From the NCBI GenBank assembly GCA_012839205.1, contig DUNT01000068.1, forward strand, positions 1 to 50,076: a DNA stretch of 50,076 bases, written 5' to 3'. This DNA is from Clostridiaceae bacterium (lineage in GTDB: Bacteria > Bacillota > Clostridia > DSM-8532). Under the pieces are notes generated by a model that was given only the letters and a program-made list of their open reading frames with translations, was not told the DNA's origin and made no database searches. This document shows positions 7,546-16,619 of the stretch, piece after piece; position 1 is the first letter of the stretch, and the number at the start of each line of letters is the position of its first letter. The translations under genes were made by a program, and so were the position numbers.

Positions 7546-9372
7546 ATGTGCGGAATTGTAGGATATATAGGGAAAAGAGATGTTACACCTGTTCTTGTAA
7601 ATGGACTTAAAAAACTGGAATACAGAGGTTATGACTCTGCTGGAATCGCTATACTTAATGATAATCAGATATCTGTTGTTAAAACTAAGGGTCGCCTGGC
7701 CACCCTTGAAGAAAGACTATCCAATATAAAACTAAATGGCCATTTAGGAATTGGTCACACCAGATGGGCTACCCATGGAGAACCCAATGATGTCAACTCC
7801 CATCCACACCTTAGCAATAGTGGTAATATTGCAGTTGTACATAATGGTATAATTGAAAACTATATGCAGCTTAAGAGCTTTCTTACCGGAAAAGGATATA
7901 AGTTTATTTCTGATACCGATACAGAGGTTATTGCTCATTTGATAGATTACAACTATAAGGGGGATTTACTCAAAGCAGTAATGAATACCATGAACGATGT
8001 TGAAGGTGCATATGCTTTGGGTGTAATATGCTCTGAATACCCCGACAGATTTATAGCGGCAAGAAAGGACAGTCCATTAATCGTTGGTCTGGGAGAAAAT
8101 GAAAACTTCATAGCATCGGATATTCCAGCGATTTTAGAATATACCCGGGATATTTATATTCTTGAAGATAAGGAGGTTGTAAGCATTACTGCAAATGGGG
8201 CAGAGATATACAACCTTTTGGGAGAGAGAATTTACCGGGATATTTTTCATGTTGACTGGGATGTGTCATCAGCTGAAAAGGGTGGATATGAGCACTTTAT
8301 GATGAAGGAGATATGTGAGGAACCAAATGCACTTAAAGCCACCATAGGCCCGAGGATACAGAATAATCAGATCGTTTTGGATAGATTTAATATTGACGGT
8401 GGATTCATTAAAAGCTGCGAAAAAATAAATATAATTGCTTGTGGAACGGCTTATCATGCAGGGGTAGTCGGAAAATATGCAATCGAAAAGCTAGCCCGTA
8501 TACCCGTTGAAGTTGATTTAGCATCCGAATTTCGTTACCGGGACCCTATTATCAATAAAAAACAGCTGACCATTGTCATCAGTCAATCGGGAGAAACCCT
8601 GGATACTCTTATGGCCATGAGAGAGGCTAAGAAAAGAGGATCAAGAATAATTGCCATTGTCAATGTTGTAGGCAGCTCCATAGCAAGAGAAGCCGACGAT
8701 GTTTTATATACATGGGCCGGACCTGAGATAGCTGTCGCATCAACCAAGGCATATAATACCCAGCTTGCGGCCATATATCTTTTTACGTTAAACCTTGCCA
8801 AACAGAAAGGAGAACTGGACGAGGAATCATACCAGCATTATATCACTGAACTTCAAAAACTGCCCCAGCAGGTTGAGGCAGTTCTGGGTGACAGAGAGTT
8901 AATTCAAAAGTTTGCGTATGAACATTTTAATGCAAAAAGCATATTCTTTATTGGCAGAAACATGGATTATGCGCTTTCCATGGAAGGTTCCCTAAAGCTA
9001 AAGGAAATCTCTTACATACATTCGGAGGCCTATGCAGGCGGCGAATTAAAGCATGGTACAATTGCTCTTATTGAAGAAGGCACTTTGGTAATATGTCCAT
9101 TAACTCAGGATTATTTAATGGATAAAATGATAAGTAATATTCGCGAAATAAAAGCCAGAGGCGGCGTTGTACTGGCAATAACCACGAAGAAGAACGAAGA
9201 TGAAATAAAAAAGGCAGCAGACACCGTAATAACCATACCGGATATGGACAATATCTTTGCACCGGTAGCGGCTGTTACACCAATGCAGCTTTTTGCATAC
9301 TATGTTTCGGTTATGAAAGGCAACGATGTGGATAAACCCAGAAACCTTGCAAAAAGTGTTACGGTGGAATGA
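7546..9372 (+). CDS. glmS: Glutamine-fructose-6-phosphate aminotransferase (isomerising)
   Basis: GlmS makes glucosamine-6-phosphate from fructose-6-phosphate and glutamine, the committed step to UDP-GlcNAc. The 608-residue length is standard. Processing exposes the nucleophile Cys2 in MCGIVGY. The N-terminal glutaminase domain (about 1-220) carries the YRGYDSAG, HTRWATHG and HNGIIENY motifs. Two SIS sugar-isomerase domains follow, with SQSGETLDT and AGGELKHGTIAL. The C-terminus KPRNLAKSVTVE closes the active site. AAGGAGG at 7531-7537 supports the start. Regulation by the upstream ribozyme is direct from sequence. glmM just upstream performs the next reaction. Confidence 0.98.
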   Translation: MCGIVGYIGKRDVTPVLVNGLKKLEYRGYDSAGIAILNDNQISVVKTKGRLATLEERLSNIKLNGHLGIGHTRWATHGEPNDVNSHPHLSNSGNIAVVHNGIIENYMQLKSFLTGKGYKFISDTDTEVIAHLIDYNYKGDLLKAVMNTMNDVEGAYALGVICSEYPDRFIAARKDSPLIVGLGENENFIASDIPAILEYTRDIYILEDKEVVSITANGAEIYNLLGERIYRDIFHVDWDVSSAEKGGYEHFMMKEICEEPNALKATIGPRIQNNQIVLDRFNIDGGFIKSCEKINIIACGTAYHAGVVGKYAIEKLARIPVEVDLASEFRYRDPIINKKQLTIVISQSGETLDTLMAMREAKKRGSRIIAIVNVVGSSIAREADDVLYTWAGPEIAVASTKAYNTQLAAIYLFTLNLAKQKGELDEESYQHYITELQKLPQQVEAVLGDRELIQKFAYEHFNAKSIFFIGRNMDYALSMEGSLKLKEISYIHSEAYAGGELKHGTIALIEEGTLVICPLTQDYLMDKMISNIREIKARGGVVLAITTKKNEDEIKKAADTVITIPDMDNIFAPVAAVTPMQLFAYYVSVMKGNDVDKPRNLAKSVTVE

Positions 9373-9484
9373 GAATACAGAATTATTGCTTTTTAAAACA
9401 GTTTCCTTTTCTTCACCGGAAATGTACTTTTAACCGGGAAACAAACTATATATAGCAATAGGATTTCTTTTTAAGATGTGAGTT

Positions 9485-10585
9485 ATGAATAGATTTCTTA
9501 TTGCTATATTAGCTTTATCGATTTTTCCTTTTAACGTATCTTCTTTTCCGTTAAAGAATAATCAAGACAGAATAGAGGTAACGGCGTCAAAGATTTCACC
9601 GGAAGAATCGTTATTTTTAATTAATCTGACAAACGTTAGTACAGAACAAATTTCGCTGGACGTGCGTCCAAAAATCGAAACCATTATCCTTTCTTTTGTC
9701 GGGGATTGCACAATAGGCAGTGATGAAAGCTACAAAAGCTATACTTTTCATAAAGTTTACAGAGAAGTAAATGATCCGGCATATTTTTTTAATGGAGTAA
9801 ACAGTATATTCTCCAATGACGATTATACATTTATAAATCTGGAAGGTGTCTTCACCAACGAAACCAGGAAGGCGGAAAAAGAGTTTCGGTATAAAGGGCC
9901 TCCAAAGTATTGTGAAATTCTAAAAAAAGGCAGTATTGAGGGGGTTACACTTGCAAATAATCATACCCTGGACTATTTACAAAGCGGATATGATGAAACG
10001 GTAAGAACACTGAATGAATGGGGTATTGATTATACAAATGAAGATAAATATCTCATTAAGGAAATAAAAGGTGCGAAAATAGGCTTTTTAGGATATAAAG
10101 GCTGGTCCCATGAAAAGAAATCCAATGAACTTTTAGTTAAGCATGTGAAGAAAATGCGTGAGCAGGAAGTTAATTTTATAGTTGTAAATTACCATTGGGG
10201 AGATATGTATAGTTATAAACCTAATACACAACAAAAATCCATGGCCCGATTTGCTATTGATAACGGAGCCGACCTGGTTATAGGGCATCACCCTCATGTT
10301 CTGCAAGGTATGGAGATATATAAGGGAAAGGCTATTGTTTATAGCTTGGGGAATTTTTGTTATGGAGGTAATATGAACCCCAAGGATAAGGATACTATAA
10401 TATTTCAGCAATTGATAACTTTTGACGCAGCCATAAGCGAAATTGTTGGAACCGAATGCAGGATTATACCTGCCCGTATATCGTCAAGAACAGACATTAA
10501 CAGTTTTCAGCCAGTAATTGCTGTGGAAGATGAGGCAGAGCGTATTATTTTGAAGTATAAAACGTTGAGTGAAGAATTAAACTGA
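9485..10585 (+). CDS. CapA-family (PGA_cap) metallophosphatase-like exported protein
   Basis: The first 20 or so residues form a hydrophobic signal sequence ending near VSSFP, so the protein is probably exported or anchored. The remainder matches the CapA fold: a first metal motif FVGDCTIG, then NLEGVFT, LANNHTLDY, NYHWGDMY and GHHPHVLQ, all typical of calcineurin-like PGA_cap proteins. Family members take part in poly-gamma-glutamate capsule export or have unknown envelope roles. No capB or capC is nearby, so a capsule function is unproven. Length (366) is normal. The start has only a weak ribosome binding site (GATGTGAG). It stands between glmS and a phosphoribosyltransferase with no obvious operon partner. 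Confidence 0.85.
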   Translation: MNRFLIAILALSIFPFNVSSFPLKNNQDRIEVTASKISPEESLFLINLTNVSTEQISLDVRPKIETIILSFVGDCTIGSDESYKSYTFHKVYREVNDPAYFFNGVNSIFSNDDYTFINLEGVFTNETRKAEKEFRYKGPPKYCEILKKGSIEGVTLANNHTLDYLQSGYDETVRTLNEWGIDYTNEDKYLIKEIKGAKIGFLGYKGWSHEKKSNELLVKHVKKMREQEVNFIVVNYHWGDMYSYKPNTQQKSMARFAIDNGADLVIGHHPHVLQGMEIYKGKAIVYSLGNFCYGGNMNPKDKDTIIFQQLITFDAAISEIVGTECRIIPARISSRTDINSFQPVIAVEDEAERIILKYKTLSEELN

Positions 10586-10664
10586 TTTTTGTCCCGAGTA
10601 TCCTATTTTTTCAAGACTGTTTAATATTCTACATAAAAACTGTCGAAATAGTGCAAACCTTTAA

Positions 10665-10692
10665 TTGACAGGGAGAACAAATTTGGTACAAT
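10665..10692 (+). promoter_or_regulatory. Promoter for the phosphoribosyltransferase gene
   Basis: A perfect -35 TTGACA (10665-10670), a 16-base spacer and a -10 TACAAT (10687-10692) lie 36 bases before the chosen start codon. Confidence 0.7.
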
Positions 10693-10727
10693 AAATGAGT
10701 GTAGAATTAAACAGCGGAGGGACAAAA

Positions 10728-11285
10728 ATGAGAGAATACTATGAAATGAACATTGCCGGACTGACGAGAAAACTTCCTCTTTGCCCAATAAATGAAGATT
10801 TATATATAGGTGCATTTGTATTGTTTGGTGATGTTGAACTTACAGTTGCATGTGCAAAAGAATTGCTTAAAAAGGCTCCGGAACATGATGTGATGATTAC
10901 AGCTGAGAGTAAGGGCATTCCACTTGTTTATGAAATGACAAAACAAGCCGGATTGAATAAATATCTTTTGGCAAGAAAGTCCGCAAAACTATATATGAAA
11001 GATGTTGTCAAGGTTGACGTGCAGTCAATAACAACCGCAAGATTACAATCTCTGTATATTGACAGGGAAGATGCAGAATATATGAAGGGCAAAAGAGTCC
11101 TTATTGTTGACGATGTTATAAGCACCGGTGAGTCGGTCAAGGCTGTTGAGAAACTTGTACATGATTCAGGGGGCATTGTTGCCGGAAGAATGGCTATATT
11201 AGCTGAAGGTGACGCAAATAAGAGAGACGATATTATTTACCTGGAGCATCTGCCGCTGTTTGATAAAGATGGTACTATATTATAG
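10728..11285 (+). CDS. Purine-type phosphoribosyltransferase (adenine PRTase-like)
   Basis: The PRPP-binding signature VLIVDDVISTGES lies in the second half, preceded by an AESKGIPLVYEM segment that matches the adenine/xanthine PRTase group. Such enzymes salvage purine bases to nucleotides using PRPP, or serve as regulators with the same fold. The 185-residue product starts at 10728, supported by CGGAGGG (10714-10720). The in-frame ATG at 10695 lies upstream of that site and inside the promoter. It has its own promoter and terminator and is monocistronic. The exact base cannot be decided: classical Apt is slightly shorter and the N-terminus is unlike Xpt or Hpt. Confidence 0.85.
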   Translation: MREYYEMNIAGLTRKLPLCPINEDLYIGAFVLFGDVELTVACAKELLKKAPEHDVMITAESKGIPLVYEMTKQAGLNKYLLARKSAKLYMKDVVKVDVQSITTARLQSLYIDREDAEYMKGKRVLIVDDVISTGESVKAVEKLVHDSGGIVAGRMAILAEGDANKRDDIIYLEHLPLFDKDGTIL

Positions 11286-11299
11286 GTAAGATATGATTT

Positions 11300-11322
11300 A
11301 GCCGCTTTTAACAGCGGCTTTT
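11300..11322 (+). terminator. Intrinsic terminator after the phosphoribosyltransferase gene
   Basis: AGCCGCT (11300-11306), a six-base loop and AGCGGCT (11313-11319) form a perfect stem followed by a T run. Confidence 0.85.
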
Positions 11323-11496
11323 CAAATTTTTATATGTGTATAGCATATAGACATATTATTGAAAACTATGGTTTTAATTACAATTCTTTAAGAACCCGAT
11401 AGCAGCTCTATGCTACGCCATACTTCGGTTATTGAAGAGTTTTCACATTTACTTGACTACGCAATTGGCACATTTTCACAAACCCGTCAGTCAGTA

Positions 11497-11525
11497 TTGA
11501 CAGCAGTTCAAATACATAATATCAT
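11497..11525 (+). promoter_or_regulatory. Strong promoter at the start of the catabolic island
   Basis: A perfect -35 TTGACA (11497-11502), a 17-base spacer and a -10 TATCAT (11520-11525) lie within the 389-base gap 11286-11674. The leader to the next gene would be about 140 bases. Apart from this promoter, the terminator at 11300 and a small repeat TAGCCATttaaaATGGCA just before the ribosome binding site, I see no gene in the gap. Confidence 0.7.
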
Positions 11526-11674
11526 GTATATACAAGTAATTACGGATATAGTACAGGTAAAGTATTTTTATTATGTTCATAAAACTCTATTCTTGCAAAT
11601 GATCATTCGGTAAATCGTACACCATTACCATTACTATTTGTGTAGCCATTTAAAATGGCAGAAAGGAGAGTTCT

Positions 11675-12592
11675 ATGTTTGATATGACAAATTTGCAGGG
11701 TGTATTTGCCCCAATAGTAACACCATTTAATGAGGATGAAGAAATACTATTTGATGATATTGCATATAACATTGATGTTTATAACAATACAAAACTGCGT
11801 GGCTATATGCCTTTAGGCAGTAATGGCGAATTCCAGGGTCTTACTGACGAAGAGTCAATTAAAGTATTAAAAATAGTATGCAAGCATAAAAAGAAGGACA
11901 AAATCATTGTAGGTGGATGCGGACGGGAGTCGATGTATAAAACTGTTGAATTTATTAAAATGGTTGCTGACTATGGATTGGATCTTGCTTTTATTCTCCC
12001 GCCACATTATTTTTTGAGTAAAATGACCGAAGATGTTCTATCGGAGTATTATATTAAAGTAGCAGATAAATCTCCGATTCCGATAGTTATTTATAATGCA
12101 CCGAAGTTCTCTGCAGGACTTAATTTGTCTCCCAAATTAATCAGTGAGTTAGCTAAGCACCCAAATATAATAGCAATAAAAAACTCATCGGACACACCAA
12201 ACTTAGAGTATACCAAGAAAATATCAGGTCTTGAGTTTTCTGTTATTGCAGGAAACATAAAAACGTTTTATCAGGGGCTTTGTGATGGCGCAATAGGTGG
12301 AGTGCTATCAACTGCCAGTGTTTTCCCTGAGTATTGCTGCAGCCTTTACGAATACTTTAGAGCCGGTGATTTAGATGAGGCCAAAAAATTGCATTCTTTC
12401 CTGCATAATCTATCTATGAATACAGTAGGCCCATTAGGTGTATCGGGAGTAAAAGCCGGAATGACACTAAGGGGATTGAAGGGTGGAAATGTCAGATTGC
12501 CTTTAATGAACGCCACCGCAGATGAGTTTAATAATATAAAAGATTGGTTTGAAAAGGAAGGGATAAAACCATTAAAATGGAATTATGCTTAA
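11675..12592 (+). CDS. DapA-family aldolase/dehydratase (copy 1 of island)
   Basis: This is a class I pyruvate-type aldolase fold of the dihydrodipicolinate synthase / N-acetylneuraminate lyase / 2-keto-3-deoxygluconate aldolase superfamily. The Schiff-base lysine is K169 in IAIKNSS and the catalytic tyrosine is Y140 in IYNAP. The substrate loop reads GSNGE (48-52) rather than the GTTGE of true DapA. The arginine of the DapA YNVPxR motif is replaced (YNAPKFSAG), which argues against lysine synthesis. Length 305 is normal. AAAGGAGAG at 11660-11668 supports the start. It lies directly before the YesN/YesM pair and has a paralog at 20771, so a role in cleaving or dehydrating a 2-keto-3-deoxy sugar acid is inferred. 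Confidence 0.87.
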   Translation: MFDMTNLQGVFAPIVTPFNEDEEILFDDIAYNIDVYNNTKLRGYMPLGSNGEFQGLTDEESIKVLKIVCKHKKKDKIIVGGCGRESMYKTVEFIKMVADYGLDLAFILPPHYFLSKMTEDVLSEYYIKVADKSPIPIVIYNAPKFSAGLNLSPKLISELAKHPNIIAIKNSSDTPNLEYTKKISGLEFSVIAGNIKTFYQGLCDGAIGGVLSTASVFPEYCCSLYEYFRAGDLDEAKKLHSFLHNLSMNTVGPLGVSGVKAGMTLRGLKGGNVRLPLMNATADEFNNIKDWFEKEGIKPLKWNYA

Positions 12593-12711
12593 TTAGTTTG
12601 TTTAGCATAGTCTGTCCACTTTTACATCGTTTGTTAATGGTACGAAAGAACGCATGCATTCCCGTTGTAAAAAATTTAAAGTTGCCCCTTTTTGCGTAGT
12701 ATTAAGATTAT

Positions 12712-12738
12712 ATTCGGAGGTTAACAAAAAATCCGAAT
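12712..12738 (+). promoter_or_regulatory. Stem-loop upstream of the regulator promoter
   Basis: ATTCGGA (12712-12718) and TCCGAAT (12732-12738) form a perfect 7-base inverted repeat shortly before the promoter at 12750. It could be a weak terminator for the preceding gene or a regulator site. No T run follows it. Confidence 0.35.
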
Positions 12739-12749
12739 GAAAAATGTGA

Positions 12750-12779
12750 TTGGAATTATTCTGCCATTAAGTATATAAT
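12750..12779 (+). promoter_or_regulatory. Promoter for the yesN/yesM-type pair
   Basis: A -35 TTGGAA (12750-12755), an 18-base spacer and a perfect -10 TATAAT (12774-12779) lie 33 bases before the response-regulator start. Confidence 0.6.
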
Positions 12780-12812
12780 GGTTATGTGTTGTAATCTGGA
12801 GGGGGTGCAGGA

Positions 12813-14399
12813 ATGTACAAGGTGATTGTTGTGGACGACGAGACTTGGATATGCGAGCTTATTCGTAAAATTGTAGATTGGGAAGCAGCAGGTTTTCAGA
12901 TTATTGCAGATGTCCAAGAAGGTCAATACGCACTGGAACTGATTGAACAACAAAAGCCTGATTTAGTTATTACCGATATCCGGATGCCAGGTCTTGATGG
13001 TATTAGTCTTATCAAATCGGTGAGAGAAAAAGACATAGACACCGAGTTTATTATTATAAGTGGTTACAGTGATTTTGAATATGCGCAAAGTGCCGTTTAT
13101 AACAATGTGTTGGGATACCTGTTAAAACCAATTAGCAAAGAGGATCTAGAAAAAATACTGGAAAAAGCTAAGAAGCAAATCAGATATAAACAAATGTTAC
13201 ATGACAAAATTGAAGCCAGTGCTACATATATGCTGGAGCATGACATTTGGAAGATTATTGACAGAACCGAAACAAACGTTTTAGCTGATAATTTCAATGA
13301 ACGATATAACACAAATTTTGCAGATGGGAAATTCCGAATTGCAATATTCAAGATAGACAGCGACCAAAAGAATACAAGCGAAAACTCAAATACAAATCAG
13401 TTTCCTTCATTTCTTGCCAATATAAAAGAGAAGTATAAGGATTTATTTGAGGAATTTATTATCATTTCAAACGATTTTAATGATAGAGCCATAGCTTTAT
13501 TTAATTACAATGAAAAAAAACTTGCTGAAATAGAAAGTAGTTTCCGAAATGTAATTGTGTCCTTTAATTCTTCTGCCGATATTGGCAATAGTGAATTGAC
13601 AATTGGGCTTGGTTGCGAAACGTCCAACCTAGGGGACATTGGCAAATCATACGATAGTGCAGTCAATGCGGTAAAAGCCAGGATTAGTATGGGGACAGGC
13701 CGTGTTATTGATGCCAACAAAGAAGCCGGGCTTCAGCCTCTCAAGACTGTTATTGATGCACGAAATGAAAAGAAACTGGCCACGTTGTTTGACGTTTTTA
13801 ATACAGATGGCGCAGCAGACGAAATATCAAAAATACTTGAAACCTCAGAGAGGGAATATCCAAACAGTCATCTTGCATATAACAATGCAGCATGTGAAGT
13901 AATAAAGATTTTATTCTCTGTAATGCAGCGTAAAGGTCTTGAATTAGAGGAAGGATTCTCTCTCGAGAAAGCAATACAGATAATCGATGATTGCTCAACA
14001 AAGGAACAAATCAAGGAAGCTATTTATCGGATGGCAAGAGATTTTAGCAGTGAATATGCCAAGCTGAAGCAAAGCAGCGGTAGCCAGATTATAAATGAGA
14101 TTAAGGCTTTTGTAGCCGAGAATTATATGAAAGATATCGGCCTGGAAGATGTGGCGAAACTGGTATGTCTAAACCCAACATATGTCAGCGAGATTTTTAA
14201 GAAAAATAAGGGTGAGAATTTCAGTGAGTTTTTAATTGGTTATCGTATTGGAATTGCAAAGGAACTGCTTAAAGATGTTAGATATAAGATTGTTGATGTT
14301 TCCAATATGGTCGGATATAAGGACGCAAAATATTTTAGTCGTTTATTTAAGGAAAAAGTTGGCGTAAATCCAACGAATTATAGAAAACTCTATGTTTAG
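12813..14399 (+). CDS. YesN-type response regulator, receiver plus AraC DNA-binding domain
   Basis: This is a cytoplasmic transcription regulator. The receiver domain (about 1-120) has the acidic pair VVDDE (D8, D9), the phospho-acceptor D55 in ITDIRMPG and the SGYSDFEYA switch region. A long middle segment of about 280 residues links it to a C-terminal AraC-type double helix-turn-helix (about the last 100 residues). That domain ends with VSNMVGYKDAKYFSRLFKEKVGVNPTNYR, summarised here by its Y-FSR-FK-GV-P-YR signature. At 528 residues it is typical of the YesN group. GGAGGGGG at 12799-12806 supports the start. The kinase gene follows 57 bases later. By analogy the pair senses an extracellular carbohydrate and activates the island. 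Confidence 0.93.
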   Translation: MYKVIVVDDETWICELIRKIVDWEAAGFQIIADVQEGQYALELIEQQKPDLVITDIRMPGLDGISLIKSVREKDIDTEFIIISGYSDFEYAQSAVYNNVLGYLLKPISKEDLEKILEKAKKQIRYKQMLHDKIEASATYMLEHDIWKIIDRTETNVLADNFNERYNTNFADGKFRIAIFKIDSDQKNTSENSNTNQFPSFLANIKEKYKDLFEEFIIISNDFNDRAIALFNYNEKKLAEIESSFRNVIVSFNSSADIGNSELTIGLGCETSNLGDIGKSYDSAVNAVKARISMGTGRVIDANKEAGLQPLKTVIDARNEKKLATLFDVFNTDGAADEISKILETSEREYPNSHLAYNNAACEVIKILFSVMQRKGLELEEGFSLEKAIQIIDDCSTKEQIKEAIYRMARDFSSEYAKLKQSSGSQIINEIKAFVAENYMKDIGLEDVAKLVCLNPTYVSEIFKKNKGENFSEFLIGYRIGIAKELLKDVRYKIVDVSNMVGYKDAKYFSRLFKEKVGVNPTNYRKLYV

Positions 14400-14462
14400 T
14401 TAATGAAGAATAAAATGTTAATGTGTATTTGGGTGTCAAAAGTATAACACCTTGGGGTGCAT

Positions 14463-16286
14463 ATGGTTGAAAAGTTATTTGTAAAATGGATTCCTCGTAT
14501 AAAAGCTTTTATTAAGCAAGCAAATGAGTTCAGAATAAAATCAAATATGGTTGCGATTATCGGCGGGTATTTCATTTGTGTTTTGATTATACTGATTGTA
14601 TGCGGTGTAATCAATATTAACTATTCTTTACAATATCACAAAGAACAGAAAATATTAGCTGTGACCCGTTCTGTCAACCAAGCAGCAATCAGTATCCGAA
14701 AAGAGCTTGAAAGTATCTATAAAATGTCGGATACATTATACGAAGAATCAGATTTAATAATTAAGAGAAACAGCACTAAAAACCTTGATGACATAAATAA
14801 TGAACTGGATACCATTACTAAGCCGGTTTTTAAGTTGAGAAAAGATATCTCAGGTATGTCGATATATGGACCTGAGGACTATATGTTTTCTCTCGCCAAT
14901 TTGTATAGCCCATATTATTTTTTAAGCGGAACAAAATCACGTTATGACGAGCTTATTGCACAGAAAAAAGATGATGTCATGCTAATACGCAGCGAAAATG
15001 ATATGTTGGGGCAGAGCATGCTGGCAGTAAAATTCTATTTAACAGGAGTACTAGAGCCTAAGTATACCATAATAGCATTGGAGAAGAACTGGGAAGCGAA
15101 CCGCGAATTGTTTAAAGAACTTGGGTTGGCGGAAAATGGTTCAATTGTATTGACAAACGATGTCAGGGAGATACTGATGTTTTTCAGGAAGGAAAATGCC
15201 ATTGGTGACGAGGACCTAATCAGAAGAGGAAAGTTCACCGGTGATCTCATGAAAACATCGGGTATGCTGGAAACACAAGCACACGGGGAAGATAAATATA
15301 TTTTTTACGACAGGTCAGTTGGATCAGGATGTACGCTCTTTTATGTAGCAGACAGCAATTTGTTCTTGCATCAGGAGCATGGCGAATACTATGTAATAAT
15401 TCTTGCAAGTTTATTACTGTTGCTAATCACTTTTGTTGTTATAATACTTTTTATAAAATATATTTACCGGCCTATAACAAACGTAGAAAGTGCATTGCAT
15501 GCAATTGTCAATGGGGAAACAGACTTAAAACTGAAAAACATCCAGGAGAAGAGCGAAAAGCATCCTATGTACGACAACTTAAATTCGCTGATAATACGGT
15601 TAAAGCAATTGATAGACAGTGAATATACCGCTGGTATTATGAAGAAACAAGCCGAGATTGATGCTCTGCAAAGCCAGATTAACCCGCATTTTCTTTATAA
15701 TACGCTTGAATCCATCAGAGGCCAGGCGATAGTGCAAGGTGTTTCGGGAATTGAAAAGATGGTAAAAGCAATGGCCGATATATTCAGATATAGCATTACC
15801 AACAAAAATGCGATGGTTACGTTAGAAGAAGAAATAAAGAATATTGATAACTATCTTAATATCCAGCAATTTAGATTCAATAACAAGTTTATTGTGATAA
15901 AAGAACTGGAGGAAGATACCCTTAGCTGTTTGATCCCCAAGCTCACACTACAACCGTTGGTTGAAAATACAATCATTCATGGACTAGAAACAAAACCAGG
16001 CAAGGGCACCATTAAGATTTCCTCGGAATTGACTATCGACAGTATAATTATCAGAGTCGAGGACGATGGCGTTGGTATTGACCAGCAGACATTGGAATTA
16101 ATTAACACAAGTCTTGCCGGAAATACAGGTGTCAGGCATGAAGACAGCTCGAGAATCGGCTTGGGTCTTAATAACATTAATCAAAGGATTAAACTTATAT
16201 TTGGTGACAGATATGGACTCCATGTTTATAGTATGAAGGATATTTGTACAATAATAGAATTAAGGGTACCGAAAACCTCAAGATAG
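14463..16286 (+). CDS. YesM-type membrane sensor histidine kinase
   Basis: This is the sensor partner of the upstream regulator. A first membrane helix (about residues 29-52) and a second (about 310-336) bracket an extracytoplasmic sensor region of about 250 residues. A HAMP-like linker follows, then the His_kinase domain with the phospho-acceptor in QINPHFLYNTLE. The ATPase domain has the N box LVENTIIHG and G boxes DDGVGID and GLGLNNI. The 607-residue length fits the family. The start is ambiguous: ATG 14463 is taken, but GTG 14457 in the same frame is possible, and only a weak TTGGGG lies upstream. The signal sensed is unknown. Linkage suggests the sugar handled by the genes downstream. 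Confidence 0.92.
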   Translation: MVEKLFVKWIPRIKAFIKQANEFRIKSNMVAIIGGYFICVLIILIVCGVININYSLQYHKEQKILAVTRSVNQAAISIRKELESIYKMSDTLYEESDLIIKRNSTKNLDDINNELDTITKPVFKLRKDISGMSIYGPEDYMFSLANLYSPYYFLSGTKSRYDELIAQKKDDVMLIRSENDMLGQSMLAVKFYLTGVLEPKYTIIALEKNWEANRELFKELGLAENGSIVLTNDVREILMFFRKENAIGDEDLIRRGKFTGDLMKTSGMLETQAHGEDKYIFYDRSVGSGCTLFYVADSNLFLHQEHGEYYVIILASLLLLLITFVVIILFIKYIYRPITNVESALHAIVNGETDLKLKNIQEKSEKHPMYDNLNSLIIRLKQLIDSEYTAGIMKKQAEIDALQSQINPHFLYNTLESIRGQAIVQGVSGIEKMVKAMADIFRYSITNKNAMVTLEEEIKNIDNYLNIQQFRFNNKFIVIKELEEDTLSCLIPKLTLQPLVENTIIHGLETKPGKGTIKISSELTIDSIIIRVEDDGVGIDQQTLELINTSLAGNTGVRHEDSSRIGLGLNNINQRIKLIFGDRYGLHVYSMKDICTIIELRVPKTSR

Positions 16287-16619
16287 TACAACAAATATGA
16301 AAATAACCTAATTGCAAAAAGTCTGCAGAAAGTATAGTTTTATATTATAGTATATTTTAGTCCTACAAATATCGCTATTAGCATGTTAACAAGTAGGATC
16401 AGATTGAAAAGAAAAGAGATAAAGAAACGATTCAGAGTTTATTTGCTGCTATTATTAAGGCAGGCACAAGTTTTAGACAAGCTGTTCGTAAAGTGTGATG
16501 AGTAGCGAGATGTAAGTTTGTTTCCTATAAAGTAGATATGGGAATCATCATATGCCAACAAAGACGGTTTCTATAAGTTAAGTAAGGATAAAATAAAAAA
16601 ACAGGAAGGGTGAGCATTT
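16287..16619. other. Intergenic region before the DUF4432 operon, no gene seen
   Basis: This 333-base AT-rich gap has no convincing ORF. A spaced inverted repeat TCCTAC...GTAGGA lies near 16361-16398 and AT-rich stretches could hold a promoter, but I cannot place a good -35/-10 pair. It is a reasonable place for a YesN-type regulator to bind. Confidence 0.4.

Noticed and set aside
11410-11613. 67-codon ORF in the gap before the first DapA-family gene
   Set aside because: It has no ribosome binding site, it spans the strong promoter at 11497-11525, and its composition is not protein-like.
11675-12592. Assignment as dihydrodipicolinate synthase (dapA)
   Set aside because: The GTTGE loop is GSNGE and the conserved arginine after YNVP is missing. 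The setting is a sugar operon.
16425-16445. Possible catabolite-repression (cre) site near AAACGATTC
   Set aside because: It matches only the central bases of the cre consensus. The outer positions disagree.
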